Part shown: positions 1 to 11,354 of the stretch, one piece after another | Layout: the number at the start of each line of letters is the position of its first letter | How positions within the stretch are numbered: position 1 is the stretch's first letter | From: Hippopus hippopus | Taxonomy: Eukaryota > Mollusca > Bivalvia > Cardiida > Cardiidae | NCBI GenBank assembly: GCA_946811185.2 | Contig: OX328113.1 | Span: 23,659,521-23,723,520 of the forward strand | Length of the DNA: 64,000 nt | Direction of reading: 5' to 3' | Made by a program: the position numbers and the translations under genes | Notes under the pieces: generated by a model | Database searches by the model: none | Told to the model about the DNA's origin: nothing | What the model saw: the letters and a program-made list of their open reading frames with translations, nothing else

Positions 1-40
1 GGGTCGTTAAAAGTAGGGATTGTGTGATAAAGCGTTAATA
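1..40. repeat. Tail of an element A copy at the window edge
   Basis: The first 40 bases match the right-hand end of element A, the dominant MITE of this window: a GTCGTTAAAA block, then GGGATTGTGTG, then a TAAAGCGTTAA terminus. The rest of the copy lies left of the window. Confidence 0.7.
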
Positions 41-59
41 CATCTCCGAGACGCATTAT

Positions 60-285
60 ACCAAGCAAGTCATCAAATAATTATGGATCATTAAAATCCA
101 CTTTGTCTAACAAGAGGTGCATACATGAGGTAGAATGGTCCTAAGAAATGCAAAAAAATTTAACAAGAGTAAATAGTTTTGACCCAAGTCAGTCTGTGCA
201 GGCTGACCTGAGTTGGTACTTTTTGCAGATGCATTTAAACCCTTTTTCACACAGCATGGCTCATATAAATGGTACTAAATGTACA
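60..285. repeat. Element L copy, dispersed repeat with CAGCCTGTGCAGGCTGACCTG-like core
   Basis: A block containing a GTGCAGGCTGACCTG core, GCAGATGCATTTAAACC and CACAGCATGGCTCATA. Related copies lie at about 17885-18260, 28500-28770, 34040-34260 and 58090-58310. An open frame across 148-345 is a chance product of this repeat. Confidence 0.55.
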
Positions 286-585
286 AAAACAGCAGTGTGT
301 GTGGGTGCCAACGCTTTGCTGCAGTTGCTTTTAGAAATAGATTAATTTTCAGTGAACATTGTAAGTTGAAAAAAAGACATAACTGTCTAAAATATTTTGA
401 TGGTTACCTGCCCCTGTTATATGGGTTCCCCTTTTGATAGCTAACTGCTAGTATGAGTTTGAAGAAGATATTGTTCGCAATGACACAGATATTGTAAAAT
501 GTCTAAGCCTTTGAACAACAACGCAGAAAACAGGGCTATGACAATACCTTGACGTTTTCTATAAAACAGCAGAGCTAAAAATATA
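286..585. repeat. Element G copy, dispersed repeat
   Basis: Contains the recurring blocks GCTGCAGTTGCTTTTAG, AAGTTGAAAAAAAGACATAACTG, TTTTGATGGTTACCTGCCCC and GGGTTCCCCTTTTGATAG. The same order of blocks recurs at about 26720-27015, 39590-39870, 41795-42040 and 51170-51430, and in part at 60280-60360. No coding capacity is seen. Confidence 0.6.
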
Positions 586-1438
586 TTGTAGGGTGGCATT
601 ATTAAACTGAGACAAATCATACTGCGCAAACTTTTGATGAAGACACATTTTACGTCGTTTAACCTGGGTCAGGGAGGATATTGTAACAAAAGTTACAGTA
701 AACTTGTCAGTTCAGAATACAAGTGGTACTAAGTAGGCTTCATAGAATATGCAGATGTCTCAGATAAACTGTCAACCAATACACATGGTAAATGTGTAAT
801 GAAAAACAAAAACAGATTACAAAAGACCTATACTCACAATACAAGGAAATTTAAAATATTATAACATGTTTTGATACAGGTTATCTCTAGATATACTGCA
901 AGATACCAGCATTTTCTTCTTTTTTTTTTTCTTCTTTTTGAACAGTGTTTTTCAAATGCCTCCTTTCACAGGATTTTGAAAACAATAAGTTGTTTGTAAA
1001 GGGTTAACACTTCCAGACCTAAATCTAGGATTAGCTGTCGGATTGAACAAGACAGATTGTTCCAACCAATCACAAGGATGGCCTTCAAAAGAACAGTTCC
1101 TGATTCATCTTTTTTGTTGTCTGCAAATGCTTTCAATTTGGACAGGTCTAAAATTCTGTCATTTGGTAAAGAGTTAATACCAAACAATTCACACTGGTCT
1201 GAGATTATATTATTGATGACAGAAATTGACTTACTGTGTAAACAAGAAGAGTTCAAATTTGGTATCAATAAATCCATGTAATTGATTGTAACATTATAGG
1301 AAGTAAATACTTTCTGAACACATTAAAATAATAATATTATGTCACTGATATTTTTACATCTAATACAATTCAGTACACGATTACTTGTCAGTTAACAGAA
1401 AACATATATGAGTCATCTGTCTTGCTACAGATAAAACT
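586..1438. repeat. AT-rich stretch with a degraded element A copy (about 880-1176)
   Basis: No gene is seen. Between about 880 and 1176 there are pieces of element A: ACCAGCATTTTCTTC, then TTGTTGTCTGCAAATGCTTT and the terminus TTTGGTAAAGAGTTAA. Short frames on both strands follow this repeat and look like chance. Confidence 0.5.
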
Positions 1439-1692
1439 TTAATAATTATCGTTCTTGTTAAAGTCCAGGATGTCTCCAACAAGATGTGTAGCCCCATGCT
1501 TCTTTAGATTCCCTTTAATGCTGAAAGCTTTGCCACATTTGTCACATTTGTAAGGTTTTTCACCAGTGTGCGTTCTTCGATGACATTCATACTTCCACTT
1601 GTTGTTGAAGGGTCTCTGACAAAACTCACATCGGAACTTAAATAACTGACTGAACTGGTGTTGAATGTCGGGATACTGTACAAGTCTCATAC
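1439..1692 (-). CDS. Alternative 3'-terminal exon ZF1: two C2H2 zinc fingers
   Basis: The farthest-downstream exon seen on the minus strand. The acceptor is a T-rich tract ending TTATTTCAG just above 1692. The exon enters with GT and then reads 83 codons to a stop at 1439. Finger 1 is CEFC...CHRRTH; finger 2 is CDKCGKAF...KKHGATH, joined by a THTGEKPYKC linker. Both have complete C2H2 ligands with 12 residues between the inner Cys and His. Finger 1 has Tyr where helix Leu is usual. A 17-residue acidic/Asn-rich tail follows. The product would be the DNA-binding end of a transcription factor whose front half is encoded elsewhere, in the nucleus. No start codon need be used: the first in-frame ATG follows the two entry bases, but the acceptor and shared phase argue for an exon. 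Confidence 0.88.
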
Positions 1693-2948
1693 CTGAAATA
1701 AGATTTATAAATATAATAAATAATAGCTAGAGGCCCTTGAGGGTCTGAAATCGCTCTACTGGCAGAAATTTTACTTATTTTCGTGGCATACATCATTAAT
1801 TTACCATGCAAAAAAGGAAAAAGACAAACACACACACACAATAAAAAAGAGGGATGCAACTGGGCTTGAACTCACTGAAACAACAAGCTAAATGTGGTTC
1901 AAATATTGGGACCTGTCTCTGGAAAGGTATAAAACACAGTTGGACAAGATTTGTGGTCACCAGCATTTCCTACTTTTTCCAGAATGTTTTGGAATGTAAA
2001 AAGTTTTGATGTAACATTAGAGAATTAACATTACTAGAATTCAGTAAAGCTGTTTCTAATCAATGTTAGTAAAACTATTTCTAAAATAGTATGTATTTCA
2101 CATGATTATTATTAATCAGTTCCTAATTTTTCAGCAACAATTAAGCTAGCTCCTGTTTAAAGTGTTCATCCGGCAGTTGAAGGAGTTTTGGAGTTGATTT
2201 AAATGTACTAAACAAATAAAAAGTAAACCACTAACTTAACTCTTCTACAGAGAACAAAATTTTTGACTCATCCATAATGATCTACGGCTAACAAATTACA
2301 TGTGGTTTGAATTACGGAATCTATGTATGAAAGGAAAACATGCTCGGAAAACAATAAAATGCTGGCTAGCAGTGTTTTATTCTTTTCTCATTATGTTTTC
2401 AAGTCTTCTTCTTCAGGGTTTTAAAAATATATTGTTTTGTAATGGATTAACTTAGCTAACAGGTCCTCTTCTCTATTATATCACATTTTTCCTAGTTTCT
2501 TCTCATTCCTTTATTTTTCACTTCATTCCCTTTCTGAGTTTAACAAATAACAAAAGTAATCTGTTTTGTTTAAATCAGACTATCTTACATATATATATTC
2601 ATTTTGGACATTTATGTACGAGGCTATGTAGATGTTTGCATGCATATACATGTGTATTTTCTTTCAGCTCACTGCATAAATTTTTTATTATTTTTGTAGA
2701 GGTCATGTTTTTGCATGCTGCAAGTTTTGTACATGCTTTGACATAAAGTTTATGTTATGTTGGGAGAAGACAAAGTCTGGCACTCAGAACTGTCAGTGCT
2801 TTGTCATTAGATTTCTTTCTGTTTTCCATTATTTGATCATGCTGATTATAGACAATGGGCTAAGAATATGAGCCACAACAGATGCATCTGCATGAGACAT
2901 AGAGATTACCTTTAGAAATAAACTAGAGCTTGTTTTTCTACAAAAAAA
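1693..2948. other. No gene seen; AT-rich intron-like sequence
   Basis: Holds a short CA microsatellite (about 1828-1841) and a fragment of element A around 1925-2005 (GTCACCAGCATTTCC and a CAGAATGTTTT block). Nothing else is recognised. Confidence 0.5.
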
Positions 2949-3779
2949 AACAGATGTCTCCCCCCCTTTTTGGTGTCAGAAGGATTGATATGTCACCAAG
3001 GCAATTTCTAACTGAAATAATGGTCATTTTTAGAGCAAACAATCTAGTTGACACAAAAGGCTGTACAGCCATAGAATATGGTTAGGGGCTTGAAATTCCA
3101 GATATCAGAAGTAGTGGGATTGTACTCTATAAAAAGGGAAAACAAAGGCACTGATCATGCTAGACGGGTATCTCTAACGGTTTTCGAGCAGACACGAAAT
3201 TGTACGCAAAATGAGTAAGGAAAATAATCAAGGGAAATAACTAAAAAAATATACAAACCAGAGTTATGTTTCTTGTGCATGACACATCGTCTCATTGTGG
3301 TTCAGAAATGTATGAAGTTTCATCAAAATAGCTCAAACGGTTTTCAAGTTATAGAGCGGCCACTTAATTGTATGGAAAACGATTAAAGGGAAATAACTAA
3401 AAAAGTATACAAGCCAGAGTTATGGTTCTTGTGCATGACACATCATCTCATTGTGCTTTAAAAATGTATGAGGCTTTATCAAGATATCTCTAACAGTTTT
3501 CGAGTTGCAGAGCGGACACGAAATGGTACATAAAATGAGTAAGGAAAATAATCAAAGGGAAATAACTCGAAAAATATACAAGCCAGAGTTATGGTTCTTG
3601 TGCATGACACTTTGTCTCATGGTGCTTTACAAATGTGTGAAGTTTTATCAAAATATCTTAAAAGGTTTTTGAGTTATAGAGCGGACACGATGTGTGACAG
3701 ACAGACAGACAGATGGACAGACAGACGGACGCACGGGGAAAAACAATATGTCTCCCGACCCTGATGGGGGGAGACATAA
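2949..3779. mobile_element. Element F copy: non-autonomous element with internal tandem units and terminal inverted repeats
   Basis: The left end reads ATGTCTCCCCCCC and the right end GGGGGGAGACATA, an inverted pair. Inside, a unit of roughly 180 bp is repeated about three times; each has a TTTTCGAG-like block, GCGGACACGAA, AATCAAGGGAAATAACT and a GAGTTATGGTTCTTGTGCATGACA block. The right end carries a GACAGACAGACGGACGCACGG simple tract. No open frame of note. A different element with the same GGGAAATAACT style lies at about 23930-24775. Confidence 0.7.
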
Positions 3780-4128
3780 CAAGATAAGTTTATGACCACA
3801 TTCGAACCAGAAGACCACTTCTTTCAGGTCACACTAATTCAAATTTTTCGCATTTTGTTTGGCTACGAGTGAAAATATCAAAATTGGTATTACTCAACAG
3901 AATCAACTTGTTGCTCATTCATATTCCTTCTGACCCTCATTAATAGTCACTAGTTAGTTCGAACTTTCTTAATATAGGTTTTCAAATGATAATTTACAAA
4001 ACTTACGCCTTTCCAACGGTACAGATAAATAACTACTCTGGTAAGGTGATTGGTTCTTGATACTAGGGTCATAGATTTCGAAACTGGCTTGGGTTATTAT
4101 TTTATCATTATTTCTTTTAAGTATCTTT

Positions 4129-4345
4129 TAGAATTACTCAACAAAATTGGCCTGTTATTTATTTACTTGGGTCAATACTCTTTGAATTTCGCAGGGTCAC
4201 TTGTTTGTAAAGTAACCCAATATGAATTTTGTAGGACAAAAGTTTGAGTGCAACAGCTGTGAAATTCACCGAGTACTGAAATTTCACTGAGTATTGATAG
4301 AAGAAAATAAGTGACAGGTCCATTTTGTTGAGTATTATTCTCACT
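4129..4345. repeat. Imperfect foldback
   Basis: The block around 4132-4205 (TACTCAACAAAATTGGCC, TCAATACTCTTTGAATTTC) returns in inverted form at about 4270-4345 (GAAATTTCACTGAGTATTGA, CCATTTTGTTGAGTATTATTC). Arms are roughly 70-75 bp and imperfect. The stretch from 3780 to 4128 shows nothing recognisable. Confidence 0.55.
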
Positions 4346-4389
4346 GGGAGAGTTTAATTTCATCTTACACCGAAATAAACAGTTATCCT

Positions 4390-5780
4390 TTATTTAACCC
4401 TTTATCACACAATCCTTAGTTCTAACGACCCTCAGAAGAAAAGCTTTTGAAAACATTGTGGGTAAATGAGAAAATGCTGGGGACCAGCATTTTCTCCTTT
4501 TTCCACAATGTTTTCTATACTTTTTATCAATGCTTTGCATGAGTCTAAAATGTTGTCATTTGGTAAAGAATTAACCACAAGAAAGATGTTTTTAATAGCT
4601 TTATTACAATACAAAATACTGGTGCACTCAACATTAAAAAACACAAAATATTACTGGTATTTATTTTGCTGTTTTCAGGCTCTGTAATCCTTTCCCAAAC
4701 AATCAATCTAGTGTTTTTATGACACTGATTAAGACGGCTTTTGTAAACATTGTCACCAGCTGTTCTCCTTTTTTCCACAATGTTGTTAAATCCTTTCACA
4801 GACATATACAATTTTATGAGTGACATTTAATTTGTTGCTTGGAAAATTAATGTTCTAAATTTGGGCAAGTCTAAAATTCTGTCCAGAGGTAAGGAGTCAC
4901 CAAAACATCAAATTTTAAGACTTGTGAAAAAGGAAGCATTTGCAGACGACAGTATTTAATGTGACTGAAATGATGGAAAAAGGGCTGGAAAAGGATAGAA
5001 TACATAGTGAGAAAAGGAGAAAATGTTGGTAACCAGCATTTTCTCCATTTCCAACAATGTTTTCAAAACTCTTTTTCCTCAGGGTTGTTAAAGCATAGGA
5101 CTGTTTGGTAAACACTTAACCCTTGAGATTATGCTGTTCCAGCAATGAATTTCATGAAAGTTGCCTCTCTGTGACTGTGTTGACTCTTTATCACACAAGA
5201 ACTATGTAGATTTGTCCAAATTCAAAGCAATTACAGACAACAATTTAACCTTTTACCAAACAATCCCTGGTTTTCACGACCCTGAGGAAGAAGCCTTTTG
5301 AAAACATTGTGGGAAAAGGAGAAAGTGCTGATAACCAGCATTTTCTCCTTTTCCCACAAAGTTTTCACCCTATCCAAAACAAACTTCAATTTTTGCGTCG
5401 CATTAATTTTGTTGTCTGCAAAAGCTTTCAATTTGGACAAGTCTAATACGTGTATTTTGTCGTTTGGTAAAGATTTAAATATGTGATAAATGATGGGATT
5501 TGCCTTTGGAAATATAGAAAATATTATGGGAAAAGCAGGAAATGCTAGTTACAGCCTTTTCTCGATTTCCAACAATGTCTTCAAAAGGCTTCTTCCTAAT
5601 GATCGTTGAAACCTGGGATTGTGTGGTAAAAGATTTAACTCTTTACAAAATACACGGTATTAGACCCATCCAAATTGAAAGCCTTTGCAGATTACAAATT
5701 AGATATGGTTTAAATGATAAGATTTTTCTTTGAAAGGGTAGAAAACATTGTGGGAAAACCAAAAATTACTTTTTCTAGGG
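4390..5780. repeat. Run of element A copies in both orientations
   Basis: Element A is about 220 bp. Its ends are AACCCTTTACC and GGTAAAGGGTT, next to TTAA. A middle palindrome is built on TGTGGGAAAAGGAGAAAATG, with GGTAACC at its centre. One flank has a TTTGTCGTCTGCAAATGC block. Here copies or fragments sit at about 4395-4575, 4680-4830, 4855-5115, 5250-5480, 5490-5640 and 5640-5780. Adjacent copies often share a TTAA junction. Short frames here repeat the same motifs in protein form and are not genes. Confidence 0.8.
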
Positions 5781-5839
5781 ATCACTTTATGATGCTGTAT
5801 ATATTACCTAAGTAACTATCAACCAAATAAAATTTCAGA

Positions 5840-6035
5840 GCCGACCAAAATAAAATCATTTGCAGACGGCGAATTAAGTGTAGCTCAAATGATGATTTCT
5901 GTTTTTGACAGGGTACATAGCATGGTGGGAAAAGGAGAAAATGCTGGTTACCTGCATTTTCTCCTTTTCCCACAATGTTTTCAAAAGCCTTCTTCTTCAG
6001 GGTTGTTAACACTTGTGAGTGGTAAAGAGTTAAAT
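5840..6035. repeat. Element A copy
   Basis: A nearly complete copy with the central palindrome around 5928-5985 (GGGAAAAGGAGAAAATGCTG and its inverse) and a GTGGTAAAGAGTTAA terminus. It ends about 135 bases downstream of the ZF2 stop codon. Confidence 0.8.
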
Positions 6036-6171
6036 ATTGTCAGATCTGTAGTGCTCCCGAACTGTAAGTCATGCCAAATTTCAATGCATCCCGCCTTGAA
6101 AAATCAACTTTTTGCCATCGTTTGGTAAAAACTGACACACCCATATCAATCCTATCTTTATCACATTCTGT

Positions 6172-6428
6172 TCACATGCTGATATGGACAAACATATGTT
6201 TTGTCAAGTTTCCCTTCAAGGAAAAGCGTTTTCCACACAGGTGGCAAGCAAAAGGTTGTTCACCCGTGTGTACACGATAATGGCGTCTATAGTCATTCTT
6301 CCTTTTAAAAACTTTTCCGCAGAAGCAGTAGTATGGGGGACCTGGTGTTCCGTCAATTACCGTGTCAATGTTTTCTGATTGCTCTCCTGATTTTGAAGGG
6401 GACTCCATTGTCTTTACCATAAATACAT
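6172..6428 (-). CDS. Alternative 3'-terminal exon ZF2: two C2H2 fingers, the first non-canonical
   Basis: The acceptor reads GTATTTTTCAG and the exon enters with AT, then 84 codons to the stop at 6172. A Ser/Glu-rich lead (about 30 residues) precedes the fingers. Finger 1 reads YYCFCGKVF...RRHYRVH: only one residue separates the two cysteines, where C-x2-C is the rule, so zinc binding may be altered. Finger 2 (CHLCGKRF...TKHMFVH) is canonical, and the linker is HTGEQPF. The last finger is of the GKxF type shared by ZF1-ZF9. Frame continues upstream through the intron (to 6507), so an ATG-based start would wrongly include intron sequence. Confidence 0.86.
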
Positions 6429-6659
6429 CTGAAAAATACATGCATATTGATATGTTAATACTAAGATGGGTCATATATATGTTATTTACAAGAGAAAAGA
6501 GATACATTGGCTCCCACTAATACACCACCTGTGTTTTAAAGCTGTCTCCTTCAATCTACCGGGATTTCAAGGTATCATATCAAAGTTTTCAACATAAAAA
6601 TGTTTGTTTTACCACTAATTGCCCATTTTCTCACAATGTATTTGAACGCGAGGCCATTA

Positions 6660-6910
6660 AAACAAGGACTGCTTGGTGAAGAGTTAAATCTTTACCAAAC
6701 GACAAATTTTTTTATTAGACCAAATTCAAAGCATCTGCAGACAACAAATTAAATCTTGTTAATATGATGATTTCTGACTTTGATAGGGTAGAAAATATTG
6801 TGGGAAAAGGAGAAAATGCTGGTTACCAGCATTCTCTCCTTTTCCCACAATGTTTTCTATAGGCTTCTTTCTCAGGGTTGTTAAAAGTCGGGATTGTGTG
6901 GTAAAGAGTA
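6660..6910. repeat. Element A copy
   Basis: Copy with the central palindrome at about 6795-6855 and a GTGGTAAAGAGTAA right end. Between ZF2 and this copy nothing else is recognised. Confidence 0.8.
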
Positions 6911-7019
6911 AGCATCAACAGCAGAAGAGAAAGAGAAACACAAAAGGATTGGAAAGAATTGCAATTCAGTGAAAACAAGTCTTGGAAAATGGCTAAGTTT
7001 TATTAGTTTTGCTTTTATG

Positions 7020-7259
7020 AACTAAAACAACTCACACCAGTATCAGGTAATAATGTACATAACATCAATCTCATAGAATTACATAATGACATCAACATAA
7101 TGTAAATGACATCAACATATTATGTACATGAAATCAGTATACATGAAGAGTAATTATGTACATGATAAAAATATATTTATGAACATGGCATCAATGTAAT
7201 CTAATCATGTGCATGACATCAATATGATTATGTGAATGACATTAATATGATATACATGT
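7020..7259. repeat. Minisatellite, unit about 24-26 bp (ATGTACATGACATCAATATA type)
   Basis: Imperfect tandem units such as TGTACATGACATCAATATGA and TAATTATGTACATGA. The same array resumes at 7605-7830 and at about 8694-9070, so a SINE and a foldback interrupt one ancestral array. Confidence 0.7.
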
Positions 7260-7271
7260 AATTATGTTCCT

Positions 7272-7592
7272 CATTGATTGATTGATTGTTTGGTGTTTAA
7301 TGCTGTTTTCAACATTATTTCAGTTATATCGCGCTGGCCAGTGCACCTATCCATGCTTTCCTGGAGTCTCTTTTTACCAGTATTCCGCACAATTTTCTTT
7401 CCAAGCCCCTGGCTGCTCTCCCGCATAACCATTGACGGTTGTCGAGACGATGGTCTGCGGAGGGAGAGGAATGAATCCTGTCGCAACGACTATCATCAAT
7501 CCTCCGAAAGAAATTGGCCGAGCCAGGGATCGAACCCATGACCCCCTGTTCTCAAGTCCTGCACGCTACCAAATGAGCTACCGGGGCTTGAC
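7272..7592 (-). mobile_element. SINE type 1, minus orientation, with 12-bp target duplication
   Basis: Read on the minus strand it begins with a tRNA-like head: A-box-like TAGCTCATTTGGTAGCG and B-box-like GGTTCGATCCC. It ends with GTTGAAAACAGCATTAAACA and a (CAAT)n tail. The identical 12-mer AATTATGTTCCT flanks it at 7260-7271 and 7593-7604, the mark of LINE-assisted insertion into the minisatellite. A second good copy lies at about 49305-49583 on the plus strand, and fragments at about 13620-13685, 33490-33860 and 39170-39450. Confidence 0.85.
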
Positions 7593-7604
7593 AATTATGT
7601 TCCT

Positions 7605-7830
7605 TAAATCAATATAATTATGTACATGATATCAATATAACTATTCACAAAGCAATATAATAATGTACAAGGCAACAACAAAATAATGTACATACCACCA
7701 ATACCACTATGTACATGGCATCAATGTAATTATAAATATGGCATTAATATAAGCATGTACATGATATCAACATAATAATGTAAATGACATCAATATAATT
7801 ATTTATTATATACCTATCTATGATCTGAGT
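7605..7830. repeat. Minisatellite continued after the SINE
   Basis: Same TGTACATGATATCAATATAA-type units as 7020-7259. Confidence 0.65.
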
Positions 7831-8527
7831 AAAATATGGGCCTTATCTTACTCGCCAATACAACTCAACAGAAAACTTTTCCATATCACCCTAGTATCGT
7901 GTGTAGAGCATAATCGTGTACACGGACTACGTAACGTCTGTGTATTGACTTTCAGGTCTTTTTGCCAAATTCCAAACACGTTCGGCCAGCATGACGAATC
8001 ACGAAAACCCCATGTTTAGTGTTGTTATAGCTATTTCATCCATTATTTGTCATCTACTTTTTTCAAAAATTGTTTCTCCGCAGATTTTGATTTTATCCGA
8101 TATCAATGCCCATTACATAAATGTGTTGTTTCGTAAGGGTATTTCTATATGCTACTGTACGATACACTCGTGAACTTAAGAATCACGATTCATAATCACA
8201 AATTTGACTTGCCTCCCCGTTAAAACGGAGAGAAATGTACTGTTCTTGACAGTGACAGTGAATAAAAACCACTGAATCCATTTTCAGTGTTTAACAAATA
8301 ATTTTTAAGCCACAGTTGTTGTCTTTTTTCTTGTAGCGGCTAAGGGGTAGCAACCGCCATTTTTAAATGCATACTGATCTATGCAGACTTAACGTTATCT
8401 ATGTATATTCATCCACCATAAATATTGTACATATATGTACAATGAAATGTAGTTCTCTGAATTTTTGGTTATTTGTATTGATTTTGTGATGTTTTTCTAA
8501 AGTTATTGTGGTTAGGTATATAATAAA
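7831..8527. other. No gene or repeat recognised
   Basis: Somewhat less repetitive sequence. Short frames (for example 7991-8173 plus) have no recognisable domain and lack supporting context. Confidence 0.4.
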
Positions 8528-8693
8528 AGGACTATTACAACAGTCTGCATTTCTGCGAGGTTGGATCATGTCTCGTTGCGTGTGTAAAGAGATGAATATT
8601 AGATTCGACCTTCGGTCTCATCCAATATGCTCCTCTTTACACATGCAACTCCACATGATCCAACCATGCAGAAATGCAGTCTGTTGTAATATT
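8528..8693. repeat. Element J: foldback element of about 165 bp
   Basis: The left arm (TTACAACAGTCTGCATTTCT, GGTTGGATCATG, GTGTGTAAAGAG) returns inverted on the right (CTCTTTACACATG, CATGATCCAACC, AGAAATGCAGTCTGTTGTAA). The middle reads GACCTTCGGTC. A related copy lies at 48018-48147, where the outer part of the left arm is missing. A short frame at 8508-8771 is a by-product. Confidence 0.75.
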
Positions 8694-9070
8694 CCATATG
8701 TACATTGCATGAATATAAGAAGATATGTATATTGCATCAATATAATTATGTTCATGGCATCAAGTAAATAATGCACATAGCATAAATATAATTACGTTTA
8801 TGACATCAGTATAATTATGTTGATGGCATCAGTATTTTAACATGCAAGGTGTCAATATAATTATGTACACGGCATCAATGTAATTATGTACATGACATCA
8901 ATATAATAATATACATGGCATCAATATTTTAACATACACGGTATCAATAAAATTATGTATGTGACATACATTTAATCATGTAGATGATATTAATATATCA
9001 ATGTATGTGGCATCAATATAACTCTAAGTATGACATAAATATAATTGTGCTCCTTACACAAATATAATCA
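8694..9070. repeat. Minisatellite, third segment
   Basis: Units of the type ATGGCATCAATATAATTATG, continuing the 7020-7830 array and split from it by element J and unique DNA. Confidence 0.65.
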
Positions 9071-9174
9071 GGCTTACATCATTAGGTTTAGTTTGTGAAT
9101 ACTGCATTTTTTAGATACCAGCAGTAGATCAATTAAGTCATGTTAACCAAAAAACATGTGTTTGTTCATGGTGA

Positions 9175-9546
9175 TAGCATTTTTACTTTTCTCTCATATT
9201 ACTTTCAAACCTTCAAAGATAAATTTCATCATTTCAGCCACTTTTGATGTCTTGTCTTCAAATACTTTCAATCTGTGCAAGTCTAAACTGTTTTCTAGGG
9301 TAAAGAATTCAGAAGGGGCAGTGAATCAAAGCAGTGGTTTAACCCTTACACTGCCAAGCATGACTCACTGACCTTTTGCAGACTGTGTAGATCAAGATCA
9401 GACTGCACAGAACAGTCTGATCCTGGATCTAAACTGTCCAATAATGAGATATTTTTCTCCAAAAACTAAGTTTGAAAAAACATTATTTTTGGATTTTTAC
9501 TATCAGCTTGAAAGTGTTATTTAACTTTTTTAGCAGGATAAGGGTT
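9175..9546. repeat. Element A fragment followed by element B copy
   Basis: About 9190-9310 is a partial element A (CATTTCAGCCAC, CTTTCAATCTGTGCAAGTC, AGGGTAAAGAATT). From about 9340 to 9546 lies element B, which has TTAACCCTT/AAGGGTTAA ends around a palindrome of TAGATCAAGATCAGACTGCA and its inverse. The other B copies lie near 12220, 13685, 22755, 29165, 45045, 48770, 54450 and 58815. Confidence 0.7.
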
Positions 9547-10437
9547 AACACAGCCAGTAACACTGCAATGTATGCAGTATTGAACCATTACCCCTGCAGA
9601 AGAGGGGCATACAACTTTGTACAGTGAAAAAGAGTTTGGAGCCAATGATGGGAAAGAGCTATAGACAGGTGGATGGATGGCCAGATGAACAACAAGAAAC
9701 TATTGTTCTTATTTCCATAAGGGGACCTCTTCAAGTTAAAGAAGTGTTTAGACCTATTGCTGGGACCAAGTGTAAACAAAAATCAATGGTAATATATATA
9801 CAAAATACAAACAAATGCAATTATATTTACCAACGGAGGCACATGTAATGTCTAACGAGCATATTCAGGCTTTTATTTCTCATTTGTTATTCTTGTTATA
9901 GGTTTGTTAATGTTTTGGTTAAGTTACGGGCACCATATCTGACCTAAAAACATCATGCTGTCCTGCCAGACTTCTTCATTTTCTTACTATATAAGTAGAA
10001 GAGAGAGATAACTCTATTGGACTGGCAGAAATAGGTATCTTGTGTTGTAGCAGGGAAAAATAGCCCCTCAACACACAATGTACCTCTATACACACAAGTT
10101 ATTCAGTGCAACAGCACCACAATCACAGGTAAAATTTTGATTCACAGGTAATCTACAAAAACAGTTATTGAACAAGAAATGATTAAACAAGAAACTACAA
10201 AGTCAATAAAAGAAGTTATTCTTTTATTCACACAGAACAACACATTGTATGCTTATATAAAAGCACAAGAAAGCAGGACTCTGTCTGCTGTAAGCCTATC
10301 ACTTGAGTAAGTAAAAAAAGAGTTATCACCTTTTCATGGCAAATATCATGCTGTAAACAAAGACATTGTATTATTAAGATACATGTACATATCTAAAAAA
10401 CATGCTTTGAATCCAGGTAAGACAAAAAATTTGTTGT
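9547..10437. other. No gene recognised
   Basis: Low-complexity AT-rich DNA. Frames at 9588-9848 on both strands are short and resemble no family. Confidence 0.4.
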
Positions 10438-10972
10438 TTGGTAAAGATTTATACAAAGTCATTTAACTCTTTACCAAACAACAAAGACTTGTCAAAATTG
10501 AAAGCATCTGCAGACAATTTCATTGAGACTCAAATGATGGAATCTGTCTTTGTTAGGGCAGAAAACATTGTGGGAAAAAAAGGGAATGCTAGTCCCAGGC
10601 ATTTACTCCTTTTCCCACAATGTTTTAAAAAGGTTTCTTTCTCAGGATCATTAAAATTCCGGACTGTGTGGTAAAGAATTAAGCTGCTATATGTAAGCAG
10701 AACAAATATTTTGTCTCTAAAGTGTTCTTCAAATATGGGTAATCAAAAACGTCTTTAACTCTATAGCAAACGACAAAATCTTAGACTAGACTAAAGCGTT
10801 GGCAAACAACAAAATAAAAGTGGCTGAAAAACTGAAATTTGTTTAGAAAAGGGTAGAAAAGATTGTGGGAAAAGGAGAAAATGCTGGTTACCAGCATTTT
10901 CTCCTTTTCGCACAAAATTTTCATGAGGCTTCTCTCTCAGGGTCATTAGAAGTTGGGATTGTGTGGTAAAGG
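10438..10972. repeat. Two element A copies
   Basis: Copies at about 10438-10682 and 10745-10972, both with the central palindrome. The second ends about 50 bases downstream of the ZF3 stop codon, so it would lie in that isoform's 3' untranslated region. Confidence 0.8.
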
Positions 10973-11024
10973 ATTATGTGTGACTTCAGTTGTAACCACT
11001 ATCAATGAAAGGAACATTCTATTA

Positions 11025-11263
11025 TTACTGACTCATATGTATCACTAAATGCGACTTTAAATGTGACTTTCGTTTGAAACACTTTCCACAAATGGAACAT
11101 TCAAATGGTTTTTCACCAGTATGTACACGCAAATGCCGTACCAAATCTGATGGCTTGGAGACCTGTTGTGGGCAATGGGGACAAGGTAAACATTTCTTGC
11201 GTTTTCGTTTGCCATAGCTGTTTGTTGCCATCCTATAGGTCCCATCTTCAGGTGCTCCACAGT
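11025..11263 (-). CDS. Alternative 3'-terminal exon ZF3: two C2H2 fingers
   Basis: The acceptor ends TGTTGTTTTCAG; entry bases are AC, followed by 78 codons and a stop at 11025. A basic stretch GKRKRKKC leads straight into finger 1 (CPHCPQQV...VRHLRVH), which lacks the usual aromatic residue, and finger 2 (CSICGKCF...KSHLVIH). The linker is HTGEKPFEC. Finger 1 with CPHCP marks a paralogue group with ZF4 and ZF5 (CPYCP), so these three probably arose by tandem duplication. The Lys/Arg cluster before finger 1 could act as a nuclear import signal (inference). Confidence 0.9.
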
Positions 11264-11270
11264 CTGAAAA

Positions 11271-11328
11271 CAACAGAGAGGAAAAGTAGGTTTACAAACA
11301 ACAGAGAGGAAAAGTAGGTTTACAAACA
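11271..11328. repeat. Short direct duplication in the intron next to ZF3
   Basis: The block AACAACAGAGAGGAAAAGTA with GGTTTACA occurs twice in tandem, just upstream of the ZF3 acceptor. Confidence 0.8.
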
Positions 11329-11354
11329 TCTAAACCCATTTATCATAATTTTAT

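Noticed and set aside
7272..7592. Possible tRNA gene on the minus strand (A-box and B-box present)
   Set aside because: The tRNA-like part is joined to a conserved non-tRNA body and CAAT tail, with target duplication: a SINE head.
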